A stretch of 64,000 nt of DNA. Source: an uncultured Cohaesibacter sp. (lineage in GTDB: Bacteria > Pseudomonadota > Alphaproteobacteria > Rhizobiales > Cohaesibacteraceae). Positions 24,642-34,633 of the stretch are shown here, in pieces; within the stretch, counting starts at the first letter, position 1, and every line of letters begins with the position of its first letter. The DNA lies in the NCBI RefSeq assembly GCF_963678225.1, contig NZ_OY782763.1, positions 1,116,001 through 1,180,000 of the forward strand, in the 5' to 3' direction. The notes beneath the pieces were generated by a model. That model was not told the DNA's origin and did not search any database. It saw only the letters and a list, made by a program, of their open reading frames with translations. The position numbers were made by a program, and so were the translations under genes.

Positions 24642-27600
24642 CTAGTTACTGCTGCAAGCCACTGCATTCCCGGTTCCGGCAAAACAGACTGCACCGACAA
24701 GTTCGGCATCTTCGGTCAACATCGTTCCTTCATTGCCCTCGGGTTCCCGACCCGGCTGCGTTGAGGCTGAGCCGGTCATGCCTGCAAGCTGGCTTGATTG
24801 AAGAACTCGGCTTCCATTGCCATAGCCAGACTTTGATGATGACGCATTTTCCTTAAGGTAAAAAAGCAGGCCAGCAGTCTCCGCACTTGGGGCATGTGCC
24901 GGAACGGTCAGAGTGCCCTCTTCATAGACAATGTTATAGTTCGTGAGCCCTACCCCCTGAGCATCGCTGACGAGAATGGCATATTCTCCTGCGGTTGCCC
25001 CATCACTCAGCCCTTCGGAGAAGAGCGTGGCCGCAGTGACACTGTCATGATTGAGCAATCCTGAAACCGCATAGGAAAGAGCAATATTTTCGGCAAGTTC
25101 CTTGCTCACGTCATTGGCGGAAATCTTGAGTTCAGCCGGGATAACCTCCAGGCTACCCGTAAGATACGAGATGGCATAGTTGCCGTTGGCGAGCGTACCC
25201 TGCGTGATTGCATAAGACCCAACATTCGCGGAGGCATCAACGCCTGTGCTGACAAGTGCCCCTGTGAGACTATCGCCACTCAAAAGGCCCGTCGCCGTGT
25301 AGCTCAGGCTTGTCGTATCCCCATAGGTCTTGCTGATGTCCGTTGCCGTGACAGTCAAGGCCTTGGGGTTCACAGTCAGCGTACCTGCTTGATAGGTAAT
25401 GGCGTAGTTGGATAGCCCGGAGCCAGACGCATTGGACGCGGTAATTGCATAACTCCCCGTTCCCACGTCGGCGCTTGCCGTCGCGCCGCTTGAGGTTAGG
25501 GAAACCGAGCTGATGCTGTCGCTGTTTACGAGACCGGAGCTGCTGTAGCCAAGGCTCGCCGTATCCCCATAGGTCTTGCTGGCGTCCGTTGCCGTAATGG
25601 TCAGAGCCTTGGCGTTCACAGTGAGCGTGCCCGCTTGATAGGTGATCGCATAGTTGCTGTTGGCGAGCGTGCCCTGCGTGATCGAATAGGAGCCGACATT
25701 TGCTGTGGTCGCGGTGCCGTTGCTGGCAAGCGCCCCTGTGAGACTATCGCCACTCAGCAGGCCTGTCGCTGTGTAGTTAAGGCTTGTCTTATCCCCGTAG
25801 GTCTTGCTGACGTCCGTTGCGGTAACGGTCAAGGCCTTGGGGTTCACTGTCAGCGTACCTGCCTGATAAGTGATAGCGTAGTTGGATAGCCCGGAACCGG
25901 ACGCATTGGATGCGGTAATTGCATAACTGCCCGTTCCCACATCGGCACTGGATGTTGCGCCGTTTGAGGTTAGGGAAACCGAGCTGATGCTGTCGCTATT
26001 CACGAGACCGGAGCTGGTGTAGCCAAGGCTCGCCGTATCCCCATAGGTCTTGCTGATGTCCGTTGCCGTGACAGTCAAGGCCTTGGGGTTCACTGTCAGC
26101 GTACCTGCCTGATAAGTGATAGCGTAGTTGGATAGCCCGGAACCGGACGCATTGGATGCGGTAATTGCATAACTGCCCGTTCCCACATCGGCACTGGATG
26201 TTGCGCCGTTTGATGACAGAGTAACCGAGCTGATGCTGTCGCTATTCACGAGACCGGAACTGCTGTAGCCAAGGCTCGCCGTATCCCCATAGGTCTTGCT
26301 GACGTCCGTTGCCGTGACGGTCAAGGCCTTGGGGTTCACTGTCAGCGTACCTGCTTGATAGGTGATCGCGTAGTTGCTGTTGGCGAGCGTGCCCTGCGTG
26401 ATCGAATAGGAGCCGACATTTGCAGTGGTCGCGGTGCCGTTGCTGGCAAGCGCCCCTGTGAGACTATCGCCACTCAGCAGGCCTGTCGCTGTGTAGTTAA
26501 GGCTTGTCTTATTCCCGTAGGTCTTGCTGACGTTCGTTGCGGTAACGGTCAAGGCCTTGGGGTTCACAGTCAGCGTACCAGCTTGATAGGTAATGGCGTA
26601 GTTGGATAGCCCGGAACCAGATGCATTGGACGCGGTAATTGCATAACTGCCCGTTCCCACATCAGCACTTGCTGAAGCCCCGCTTGATGACAGGGAAACC
26701 GAGCTGATGCTATCGCTATTCACGAGACCGGAGCTGGTGTAACCAAAACTCGTGGTATCCCCATAGGTCTTGCTGGCGTCCGTTGCCGTGATGGTCAAGG
26801 CTTTGAGACCAACGGTCAATTTACCAGTATAAATAACTCGGTAAGTATTCCCATCGCTTCCAAGAACCGACACTTCAGATCCACTGACATAAAAAGAAGA
26901 ACCGGCAGCAGACGTGCCTACCACACTCGAAGAGATCAAATCCGAGAAATCGATCTCATTGCTTGTCCCTAAATAGTAGAAGTTTGGCACAGACGATCCG
27001 TAGATCGTTGTATCATAGGCTACCGAAGCATCACTTGTGCCGTAGGAGGAGGTCGTAGAGCCATCAACGCGTATCACGGGCGACAGAGCATAAAGCTCAG
27101 GATAGTAGCCGCTGATGGAAGGAGCCCAGATGGTATTGTAGTTCCAGTCGGAAGCGGATGCCATGAAAGTGAGGGTATTCTGGAAGTCGGCAGTAACCAG
27201 CCCAGTTACACCGCTTGCACTCGTATCATTGCCAACGCCATAGGTCTGGTCAGAAGTTGTTGTATCGAAATAGGATGATGTAATGGTACCTGCCGTGGCG
27301 TTAAAACCGAGAAGACCACCTTCATGGGCGGTGCCATTGGTTGTTGTTGCGGATATACTTCCAGTAGCATAGCTGTAACTTATCGTACCCTTGTTGAAGC
27401 CAACCAGGCCACCAGAGCGCGACGCATCAGAAGATGATGCACCATCCGCGACTGAAGTCACGCTTCCTGTCGCGTAGGTGTTAATGATGGTTGCTCTATC
27501 ACTGTTGCCAACCAAGCCCCCCGCCTTGGTCCGCAGATCCGACTCGGCATACACATCTCCTGTCGCATAGGATGTTGCAATCGTGACCGCCCCAGAGGAA

Positions 27601-30600
27601 TAGCCAACCAAACCGCCAATATCGACGTCACCATGTCCATAAGCGGTTACGTCTCCTGTTGCATAGGAATTGGAAATGGTTCCACCATTAGCCCAAGCAA
27701 CCAATCCTCCTGCATATAGGAGATCACCGCTTGTGTTCGAAGCATAGACCGTTCCTGTCGCATAGGAATCGGATATGGATTGTCTGCTGAATCCTACCAG
27801 TCCTCCGGCATAAGCTGTGCTACGAGCCGATGTTACCGAAACACTTGCGCTAGAGTCTGAGTTCGAAATCACCCCACTACTGTAACCAACCAAGCCGCCA
27901 GACCAGACCAAAGCATATGAAGATGTTGTTGCCGTGGTAATTGATCCCGAAGAGCTGACTGACTGGATTGTGCCTGTATTGGAACCGACAAGAAGGCCTG
28001 TCTGCACGTTATAGATGCTTGTAATATCGACAGTAGCGTTGGCTATGGTAATATTCTGGATGGATCCTGAGCTATAGCCAAACATGCCATAATACCCAGT
28101 CGACGACGAAGTGTCGTTGATGGTCAGCCCGGAAATGGTATGATCATAGCCATTCAATGAGCCTGTGAAAGGGGTTGCGTAAGCGCCTCCCACGACTTCC
28201 CAGCCATTGGAGCCCCAGACGCTTGCGCTATCACTGCCGTCCGTTTCAGTGGCGTCGATGTCATCAATAAGATAGTAGGAACCGGAAAGATCAGTCGCGA
28301 TCAAGGCAATTTGATGCAAGCTCGAGATGGTAGTGGCGGCGCCCGTTCCCGTCGCCGCTTCTGCGCGTAGAATTGGGCGCATGTCACCCGTCTGATACCA
28401 GACAGTATCGAAATCCCAGCCTGAATAATTCGAGCTATAGCGCGCCTCTGCGGTGGTCAACCCAGTGATGCCGGTGGCGCTGTGGTTGGTACCTGCCCCA
28501 TAATTTTGGCCAGTCGTTTCTATATCGAAATAAGAGAGCGTGGTCGAGCCACTGGAAAGCCGTCCTACCAAGCCCCCGGCCGCTGCTGTAGTCGTACCAG
28601 ATGCTGACACAGCACCTGATGCATACGTCTCGTTGATCTTCGCGCTGGAGGCTGTTCCAATCAAGCCTCCGGCATAGGCATAATCTGCGGCATTGATAGT
28701 GGTCGCTCCGGTCGCGTAGGCGTGAGACAGTGAGCCACTTGAATTTCGGCCGATTAATCCGCCCGCCCAGACATAGTTGGAGCCCGAAGCAGTCACATCA
28801 CCTGTTGCATAAGAATTGCTCATGCTGGAGTTGCTACCAATTTCCAGGCCAGACAATCCACCTGCACTGACATTTGTACCTGTAGCCCCTACAGATCCTG
28901 TCGCGTAGGACGATGTGATCGAACTTCCGGACTGGTAACCAACAAGTCCACCAGCATAAACCCCGGCAGAGCCAGTGTGCGTAGCAGTGACGTCACCCTT
29001 TGCGTAGGAATTCTGTATCGAGGCGTGATATACATGATATCCTATCAGTCCGCCTGCTCTTAGTTCTGAGCTACCACTTGTTGTTGCAGTTACAGTTGCC
29101 AGAGAGTGCGAGGAAATGATCGAGCTGCTATCGTAAGTAACTCCAATCAAACCTCCAGCAGTTACAGTTGTAGCCCCTGAGACCGAAAGGGAGCCTGTCG
29201 AGTAGGCATTGATGACAGAGCCGCCATCTTGATAGCCAACCAATGTGCCGACATTGAGTTCATTGTTTGCCGAAGACGTTAGGCTGATGTTTGCATCAAT
29301 AAGGCCTATGTCGCGAATGCTACCTGAACTATGTCCAAAGAGGCCCAGATAATATCTGCTTGTAGCTGAATCAGAGATGGTCAGGTTTGAAATCGTGTGC
29401 CCCAGACCTGCGAAGAGTCCGGAAAAAGTACGGTTAGCGCCGCCCAAGCCCACCAAGGCATCCGTGTAGGTTGTCCCGGACGCATCCAGATCCGCAGCCA
29501 GCGCGTAATAGCCCGAAAGCCCCACATTATCAATATCGTCCAGTGCGCTCATACTGTCGAGCAACGTATAATTATTACCACCTATAACAAGCGAAGCGCT
29601 GCTATCGGCAAAGCTGATGGAGCTGCCTGTGGCGATGGAATAGTCGTTGCCATAGGCGAGCGTCAGCCCAGCGCTGGTTCCGCCCACAGAGATATTGGCA
29701 TTGATGTAAATATCGTTGGCTGCCGTGAGCGTAAGGGTGGTATCGGCGCTCCAACTGACGTCACTGGCAATCGTGATGTTGCCATCTTGCGTTCCGCCAG
29801 ATCCGGTGCTGATTTCAACATCGGACAAGCCCAATTGGGTGATGAGTGTTGAGACTGACAAGGAACTGTCGTCTGCCGAAGCCGTGAAGCTGGCGCCTGC
29901 ACCGCCGCCATCGGTGATTGTGATGTTATAGGGATCAAGCAACAAAGTGCCATATTGGCCGCTTTCGGCAGACAGATCCGTAAGGCCGCTATAGGACAAT
30001 GTCTGTTTGCCAGACACTTCCGCATCGCCGCCCGAACCTGTACCCGCCCCACGCGCAGTGATAGTCCCTGCATAGGTCGTCAGCGCATCTGACCAGATGA
30101 CCACCTCGCCACCATCGCCCTCAACCGTTGCATCGGCGCGGATTTTCGTGCCTTCATCCACCGAGGTTGTTGTTGCCGTCTGAACGCCATCGGCCCCGTG
30201 CTTCTTGCCACCAACAAGTATCGTGCCGCCGCCGGTAGCGCCAGAGGCAACGATCTCGGCGCCAACCAGATCGATTTCAGCTCCAGTCACCTTGATGTTG
30301 CCGCCCCTGCTGTTTTTGGCAGTGGCCTTGACCTTGCCCGAAACACTGACCTTGCCACCGGCGCCGCCACCAATAACGATGGCACCATTGCTGCCTGAAA
30401 CAGTTTGCGCTTCAACGACACCAGTCATATTAACGGCCTGGCGTGCGGCTTCGCGAGCGGTGGCCGCTTTCATGATGACTGAGCCACCATTGGCCGAGAT
30501 GGTGCCGCTATTTTCAATCAGCGCACGATCGCCTTCGGCTCCGTCTTTAGTTGGCAAGGCCACCTGCATGAAGCCGTCACCGGAAAGGTCCAGCGTAACC

Positions 30601-31235
30601 TGTTCGCCAGAACCAAGCCCCACCGTGCCCAATGGCACCGCAATCAGGCCGTCATTGCTGACCGTGCCGCCCATCAGCGCAGCATAACCACCACGGCCGA
30701 TGCTGATCACACCGTCATTGCTGACTGGGGCAGAAGAACCATCGCCCTCAAAACTGAGATTGCCGGAGAGGAAATCTTCGTCCTTGATGTTGAGGGTTGA
30801 GGCAACAAAACCACCCCCAACCTTCACCGCTCCGGAGGAGGTAATGGCGACGCCATTGGGGTTGATGAGATAAACCTGACCATTGGCGTTCAGAGATCCA
30901 GCGATGGAAGAAGGCGTATTGCCCGTTACCCGGTTGAGAATGGCCGAGGAAGAAGAGGGTTGAACAAATGTGACCGAATTGCCTTGCCCGATAGAAAAGC
31001 TGTTCCAGTTGACGATGGCCTTATTCGTTCCTTGCGTCACCGTCATAGCGTTACCAGACGTGCTGATCAAAGCCGATCCGGACGTGACGGCTCCCCCTGA
31101 AGGCAAACTGTCACCGGCAAGCGCCGGGATTGTCGTCAGCGAGGATGTTGTCAGCAAAAAGGGGAGAAGCAGACATCTCAGAATGCCGGTCTGGTTGGAA
31201 CGCATACCCTTCGCATTTGCCACCAGACTCTCCAT
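24642..31235 (-). CDS. two-partner secretion exoprotein TpsA, filamentous haemagglutinin-like adhesin
   Basis: Very large exported protein, 2197 residues. A signal peptide (cleavage near ALA-G at about 41) is followed by the TPS domain, about 42-300, with NPNGVAI and repeats of NxGxI strands forming a beta-helix. GLUG-type repeats (GGLVGYxxGxI...SYATGxV) fill about 660-900 and 1080-1340. Eight MBG-type repeats (KALTVTATDxSKTYGD) run at about 1478-2112. The C-terminus has two cysteines in VCFAGTGNAVACSSN, recalling the HMW1 disulfide that anchors the adhesin to its pore. The start has GGGGGAGG. It is probably a surface adhesin or biofilm matrix protein exported by TpsB; the partner is unknown. 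Confidence 0.92.
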   Translation of the reverse strand: MESLVANAKGMRSNQTGILRCLLLPFLLTTSSLTTIPALAGDSLPSGGAVTSGSALISTSGNAMTVTQGTNKAIVNWNSFSIGQGNSVTFVQPSSSSAILNRVTGNTPSSIAGSLNANGQVYLINPNGVAITSSGAVKVGGGFVASTLNIKDEDFLSGNLSFEGDGSSAPVSNDGVISIGRGGYAALMGGTVSNDGLIAVPLGTVGLGSGEQVTLDLSGDGFMQVALPTKDGAEGDRALIENSGTISANGGSVIMKAATAREAARQAVNMTGVVEAQTVSGSNGAIVIGGGAGGKVSVSGKVKATAKNSRGGNIKVTGAEIDLVGAEIVASGATGGGTILVGGKKHGADGVQTATTTSVDEGTKIRADATVEGDGGEVVIWSDALTTYAGTITARGAGTGSGGDAEVSGKQTLSYSGLTDLSAESGQYGTLLLDPYNITITDGGGAGASFTASADDSSLSVSTLITQLGLSDVEISTGSGGTQDGNITIASDVSWSADTTLTLTAANDIYINANISVGGTSAGLTLAYGNDYSIATGSSISFADSSASLVIGGNNYTLLDSMSALDDIDNVGLSGYYALAADLDASGTTYTDALVGLGGANRTFSGLFAGLGHTISNLTISDSATSRYYLGLFGHSSGSIRDIGLIDANISLTSSANNELNVGTLVGYQDGGSVINAYSTGSLSVSGATTVTAGGLIGVTYDSSSIISSHSLATVTATTSGSSELRAGGLIGYHVYHASIQNSYAKGDVTATHTGSAGVYAGGLVGYQSGSSITSSYATGSVGATGTNVSAGGLSGLEIGSNSSMSNSYATGDVTASGSNYVWAGGLIGRNSSGSLSHAYATGATTINAADYAYAGGLIGTASSAKINETYASGAVSASGTTTAAAGGLVGRLSSGSTTLSYFDIETTGQNYGAGTNHSATGITGLTTAEARYSSNYSGWDFDTVWYQTGDMRPILRAEAATGTGAATTISSLHQIALIATDLSGSYYLIDDIDATETDGSDSASVWGSNGWEVVGGAYATPFTGSLNGYDHTISGLTINDTSSSTGYYGMFGYSSGSIQNITIANATVDITSIYNVQTGLLVGSNTGTIQSVSSSGSITTATTSSYALVWSGGLVGYSSGVISNSDSSASVSVTSARSTAYAGGLVGFSRQSISDSYATGTVYASNTSGDLLYAGGLVAWANGGTISNSYATGDVTAYGHGDVDIGGLVGYSSGAVTIATSYATGDVYAESDLRTKAGGLVGNSDRATIINTYATGSVTSVADGASSSDASRSGGLVGFNKGTISYSYATGSISATTTNGTAHEGGLLGFNATAGTITSSYFDTTTSDQTYGVGNDTSASGVTGLVTADFQNTLTFMASASDWNYNTIWAPSISGYYPELYALSPVIRVDGSTTSSYGTSDASVAYDTTIYGSSVPNFYYLGTSNEIDFSDLISSSVVGTSAAGSSFYVSGSEVSVLGSDGNTYRVIYTGKLTVGLKALTITATDASKTYGDTTSFGYTSSGLVNSDSISSVSLSSSGASASADVGTGSYAITASNASGSGLSNYAITYQAGTLTVNPKALTVTATNVSKTYGNKTSLNYTATGLLSGDSLTGALASNGTATTANVGSYSITQGTLANSNYAITYQAGTLTVNPKALTVTATDVSKTYGDTASLGYSSSGLVNSDSISSVTLSSNGATSSADVGTGSYAITASNASGSGLSNYAITYQAGTLTVNPKALTVTATDISKTYGDTASLGYTSSGLVNSDSISSVSLTSNGATSSADVGTGSYAITASNASGSGLSNYAITYQAGTLTVNPKALTVTATDVSKTYGDKTSLNYTATGLLSGDSLTGALASNGTATTANVGSYSITQGTLANSNYAITYQAGTLTVNAKALTITATDASKTYGDTASLGYSSSGLVNSDSISSVSLTSSGATASADVGTGSYAITASNASGSGLSNYAITYQAGTLTVNPKALTVTATDISKTYGDTTSLSYTATGLLSGDSLTGALVSTGVDASANVGSYAITQGTLANGNYAISYLTGSLEVIPAELKISANDVSKELAENIALSYAVSGLLNHDSVTAATLFSEGLSDGATAGEYAILVSDAQGVGLTNYNIVYEEGTLTVPAHAPSAETAGLLFYLKENASSSKSGYGNGSRVLQSSQLAGMTGSASTQPGREPEGNEGTMLTEDAELVGAVCFAGTGNAVACSSN
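24900..26804 (-). repeat. tandem array of eight MBG-type repeats inside tpsA
   Basis: Two unit types alternate: A (82 codons, 246 bp) and B (76 codons, 228 bp), in the order A B A A B A B' and a divergent last unit of about 79 codons. Units 2 and 5 are nearly identical over more than 240 bp and lie exactly 720 bp apart; units 3 and 4 are nearly identical and 246 bp apart. Such recent copies allow recombination and length variation. Confidence 0.85.
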
Positions 31236-32097
31236 ATTTCATCCTCCCCCAGTCGCTTCGATCTGGAGCAGGAAATTCAATTGCGCCCCAATGAAACCGA
31301 CAACACTTTTTATGCAACTAATAATTGGGTGAAGGTTTCATATTGAGCGAACCGCATAAACTCGGCATTTCCGTTATGCACAAAATAGAATAAGTATTAC
31401 AAATAATTACGTATATAAAATGCCGCAATTCATTCGCCGTAGTCATCGGATTATTTGAATTTCTTATCTTAACCACAGAAAGCAGTGTCAAAAGGTCGCA
31501 TTCCAGAATCAGCTTTTGCCAGACAAAGCCCACACCCGATTCTCGCAAGAGCGACCGTGGTTTGTCTGAGCACCGCCTAACTAGTATAACCTTGCGTTGC
31601 GCACCAATGGCAAAAATGAGCTAGATGCTTGGCCACATTTGACATTTGATTAATGGCTAGTGATAGCTTTGAACTGGATTTCCAGATGTCACTTCCGCCC
31701 CTGCGAAAGGCTCCGTCATTTTCAACGTCACAAATGGGCTCTAAACCAGAAATGGGCGATGCTTCACCAAACGAAAATACACACCTGGAGACATGATAGG
31801 TAATGTCGGCCCTATCCGGCTGTTGCGCGCCTTACCGAAAAGGTGTACGCGAAATATTCACCGGACGATCTTCGAAAGACAGCAAAAGTTACAGAATTGG
31901 ACATGGACAAATAATCCGTCGAATCCAACCAGAAGATATGGCCATTCAAGAGTTATCTATCGGGAAACATCCCTCTTTTCCCATGCGAAATGGAAAACAG
32001 GAGGGTCTCTTGAAGAACCGGTTTACGATGAACCAGAGAGAACTTCGTTACAGAGGTGGCCCGAAAATCTATAGCATTGTTTTCATTGAGGAAAGGA
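31236..32097. other. intergenic region between tpsA and tRNA-Val
   Basis: About 860 bp with no convincing gene; it should contain the tpsA promoter near its lower end. AT-rich around 31370-31460. Frames at about 31800-32070 have random-like composition. No integrase or direct repeat of the tRNA end seen. Confidence 0.45.
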
Positions 32098-32172
32098 TGG
32101 TGGGCGTAACTGGGATTGAACCAGTGACCCCTTCGATGTCAACGAAGTGCTCTCCCGCTGAGCTATACGCCC
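32098..32172 (-). tRNA. tRNA-Val, anticodon GAC
   Basis: On the minus strand the sequence folds as a full cloverleaf: acceptor GGGCGTA/TACGCCC, D-arm GCTC...GAGC, anticodon arm CTTCG-TTGACAT-CGAAG with anticodon GAC, T-arm ACTGG-TTCAATC-CCAGT, discriminator A and an encoded CCA end. 75 nt including CCA. Confidence 0.97.
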
Positions 32173-32341
32173 ATCCTTGGTTGGCTGTTAACTTCAGCCT
32201 GTGCGGTGAGAAGGCTTCTACCGCCCTCAAAGAGGGATTGCAACCCCCTTTTACAATTCTGTCATCAATGGGCAATGAAGCTGTGAAAAACCATAAATAT
32301 CAACAGCCCCAATTGGCGCATGATGCCCATGAAGCGCCTGT

Positions 32342-32701
32342 TCAGGCAGCCAGCATCTTGCTGACTTCATTCACCAGATCCCGCAAATGGAAAGGCTTGG
32401 AAAGCACCTTGGCATCTTTTGGCGTGTTGCTGTCCGGGTTCAGCGCCACCGCTGCGAATCCGGTGATGAACATCACCTTCAGATCAGGATCAAGCTCGGT
32501 TGCGCGCCTTGCCAACTCAATGCCATCCATTTCCGGCATGACAATATCGGTGAGCAACAAGGTGAATGGCTCTTCGCGCAACCGGTCATATGCGCTTTTC
32601 CCGTTATCAAACGAGACGACTTCATATCCCGCATTCTGCAGCGCACGCGAAAGGAAGCGGCGCATGTCATTGTCGTCTTCAGCAAGCAAAATCTGCGACA
32701 T
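32342..32701 (-). CDS. cpdR: cell-cycle response regulator CpdR
   Basis: Single-domain receiver of 119 residues that, when unphosphorylated, directs ClpXP proteolysis of cell-cycle proteins in alphaproteobacteria. Key residues are the acidic pair Glu8/Asp9-Asp10 (LLAEDDNDMRR), phospho-acceptor Asp52 (LLLTDIVMPEMDG) and Lys102 (VLSKPFHLRDL). The sequence LQNAGYEVVSFDNGKSAYDRLREEPF is close to rhizobial CpdR1. The ATG at 32699-32701 gives the family length. It is divergent from the N-formylglutamate amidohydrolase gene, an arrangement also known in rhizobia. Confidence 0.94.
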   Translation of the reverse strand: MSQILLAEDDNDMRRFLSRALQNAGYEVVSFDNGKSAYDRLREEPFTLLLTDIVMPEMDGIELARRATELDPDLKVMFITGFAAVALNPDSNTPKDAKVLSKPFHLRDLVNEVSKMLAA

Positions 32702-32991
32702 GTTATATTTTTCTCCAGCCCGCAGCCGGGCATATTTTTGCAAATTCGTCTTAACCCGAATTCGGGATTTGGCAAGCTACAATTCAATAGGCTCGGGGTA
32801 AAAATCCCGTGAACTAAAAGAGATTTCAACCCGTTTCTCATTGATTCAGGCGAATTTCATCCCTTTTTCCTTGTAACAGACGCACTTAATCCCGATAATA
32901 TTGAAATACGCTTATCTGACAAGAGATAAGATAGCCAAGCTTTAGACTTTTATCCCCTGACGGACTCTCAAAATGGCGCAAGCCAGAAAGA

Positions 32992-33954
32992 GTGCGGAAG
33001 GTCCATGCAGATCAGTCGCTCTGCGGCGACAAGAAAAGAACCGAGAGCGCATTGAACCCTGACGATTTTCAGCCAACTGATACGCTGGATGTGCCATTTT
33101 GGATAGAAAGGCCCGAGCAGCAATTGGCGCCTTTTCTCTTCAGCTCACCCCATTCAGGGCGATGCTATACGGCAGAGTTTAAAAAGGCCAGTCGACTGAC
33201 CGAACTTGAATTGCGCAGCTCTGAGGATTCCTATGTCGATCTGCTCTTTTCTAAAGTGACATCCTTCGGTGTGCCGTTCATGGCAGCCAATTTTCCCCGT
33301 GCCTATCTGGATCTCAATCGTGAACCCTACGAGCTGGACCCGATTGTCTTCAAGGATCCCCTTCCCGCCTATGCCAAAACGTCAGGCACAAGGGTTGGTA
33401 GCGGTTTGGGCACAATCGCTCGCATCGTTTCCGAACGCAAGGAAATCTACCGCCACAAGCTGAGCCTTGAAGAAGGGCTGGCGCGGATCGAAACGCTTTA
33501 CAAGCCCTATCACCAAACCTTGCGCAGAGAGCTCGCCTTGGCGCATGTGAATTTCGGCTATGCTTGCCTCATCGATTGCCACTCGATGCCATCGCGTGTG
33601 TTTCAAAATGCCAATCCGAACAACCGCCCCGATATCGTTCTGGGGGATCGCTATGGCGCCAGCTGCCACCCGTCCTTGATCAGCTCGGCCAAGAGCATCC
33701 TTGGCCATTTGGGTTTGCGCGTGGACATCAACCGTCCCTATGCCGGCGGTTTCATCACCCAGCATTACGGGCGTCCGATGAAAGGGCTCCATGCTCTGCA
33801 AATCGAAATTGATCGCAGCCTCTACATGAATGAGGACACTTTCGAGCCTGTTCCTCACTTTCAGGAGCTGGTTGACCTGTTCGGACGCTTCTCCGAGCTG
33901 CTTATACAATGTGCAAGCGACGCTCTATACCCAACTGCGGCTGCCGCAGAGTAG
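32992..33954 (+). CDS. N-formylglutamate amidohydrolase
   Basis: Metal-dependent hydrolase of 320 residues of the HutG/N-formylglutamate amidohydrolase family, which removes formate from N-formylglutamate and relatives. Family motifs are FSSPHSGRCY, EDSYVDLLF, NFPRAYLDLNREPYELDP, LIDCHSMPS, DIVLGDRYGASC and LQIEIDRSLYMNE. There are no other histidine-degradation genes nearby. The first start is GTG at 32992 with only a weak ribosome site; a TTG about 60 bp later, before NPDDFQ, is also possible, so the N-terminus is uncertain. Confidence 0.88.
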   Translation: MRKVHADQSLCGDKKRTESALNPDDFQPTDTLDVPFWIERPEQQLAPFLFSSPHSGRCYTAEFKKASRLTELELRSSEDSYVDLLFSKVTSFGVPFMAANFPRAYLDLNREPYELDPIVFKDPLPAYAKTSGTRVGSGLGTIARIVSERKEIYRHKLSLEEGLARIETLYKPYHQTLRRELALAHVNFGYACLIDCHSMPSRVFQNANPNNRPDIVLGDRYGASCHPSLISSAKSILGHLGLRVDINRPYAGGFITQHYGRPMKGLHALQIEIDRSLYMNEDTFEPVPHFQELVDLFGRFSELLIQCASDALYPTAAAAE

Positions 33955-34100
33955 TTTTTTCGCTTCTCCACACAGTGCTTTCGCTTCTGATGCACCACCC
34001 TGATCAAGCGCGTTCACAAACGCGAGACACCCGGAGCCACGCCCCCTTTTGATCAGGTGTCATTAAACACACGACATCCCCTATCGAATTGATCTCAAAA

Positions 34101-34127
34101 CAAAAAAAAGGCCGCTTGAAGCGGCCC
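34101..34127 (-). terminator. strong rho-independent terminator on the minus strand
   Basis: GGCCGCT-TGA-AGCGGCC forms a perfect 7-bp GC stem (34110-34126). On the minus strand it is followed by eight T. No protein gene on that strand lies upstream of it, so it probably ends a small RNA. Confidence 0.75.
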
Positions 34128-34180
34128 GAAAAGTCTAAGGAGGAAACGCCCAGCAAGGGCGGCGGGAAAAATGTTCCGCA
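34101..34180 (-). ncRNA. candidate small RNA with anti-Shine-Dalgarno loop
   Basis: Read on the minus strand, a hairpin (CGCCC-TTGCT-GGGCG, complement of 34147-34161) is followed by an unpaired stretch containing CCTCCTTA (complement of 34136-34143), then the terminator at 34110-34126 and eight T. Stem-loops with exposed CCUCC motifs that end in a strong terminator are typical of several alphaproteobacterial sRNAs that block ribosome sites. The 5' end is not known; the given upper limit is only nominal. On the plus strand the TAAGGAGG would be a good ribosome site but no ATG is at the right distance. Confidence 0.4.
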
Positions 34181-34633
34181 AGAACAGGGTCGCATTTACA
34201 ACCCGAAACTGTCAAGCAAACCCAGAATGGTTCCAAGCCACACAGCGCACCACAACGCCAAAAATTTGCACAATATTTCATCACGCAATACCAAATAACT
34301 GAAATTACTTATTTTTAAATGCCTCAAAAGCAGCCTTTCATGGCAAGCAATTAATGTGCATATTTTTTGCGCAACTTGTAAAATCCAACATTTTTGCTCA
34401 TTTGGGATGCAAATTTAGCCAGTTTACGGAAAAACCCCAAACGCAAAACAACCAAGAGTCGCACTTTTTGCCACTATAACGCACGCCTCACAGCTTGGTG
34501 AAACAGCGTGCGCGCCGCCTCACTCCCATTTCATTTCCTATTGATCAGCATTCTGGGCAGCATTGAAGGCGTTCCGGGGCAACAGATACTCGTTAGACCC
34601 CACTCACTTACTCATCATATTCTGGAGACAACC
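34181..34633. other. AT-rich intergenic region upstream of bufA1
   Basis: Low-GC stretch that presumably holds the 5' end and promoter of the candidate sRNA on the minus strand and the bufA1 promoter on the plus strand. No gene recognised. Confidence 0.45.

Noticed and set aside
29397..30687. Several long open frames on the plus strand opposite tpsA.
   Set aside because: They are antisense shadows of repetitive, stop-poor adhesin sequence, without ribosome sites.
24642..32172. Genomic island inserted at the tRNA-Val gene.
   Set aside because: The adhesin locus lies on the 3' side of the tRNA gene, but I found no integrase and no direct repeat of the tRNA end.
31793..32801. Two long overlapping open frames on the plus strand between tpsA and the CpdR gene.
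   Set aside because: They run through the tRNA-Val gene and antisense to cpdR, which are both secure.
34136..34200. A plus-strand small gene behind the TAAGGAGG at 34136-34143.
   Set aside because: The first ATG is 27 bases after the ribosome site, too far, and the region fits a minus-strand sRNA better.
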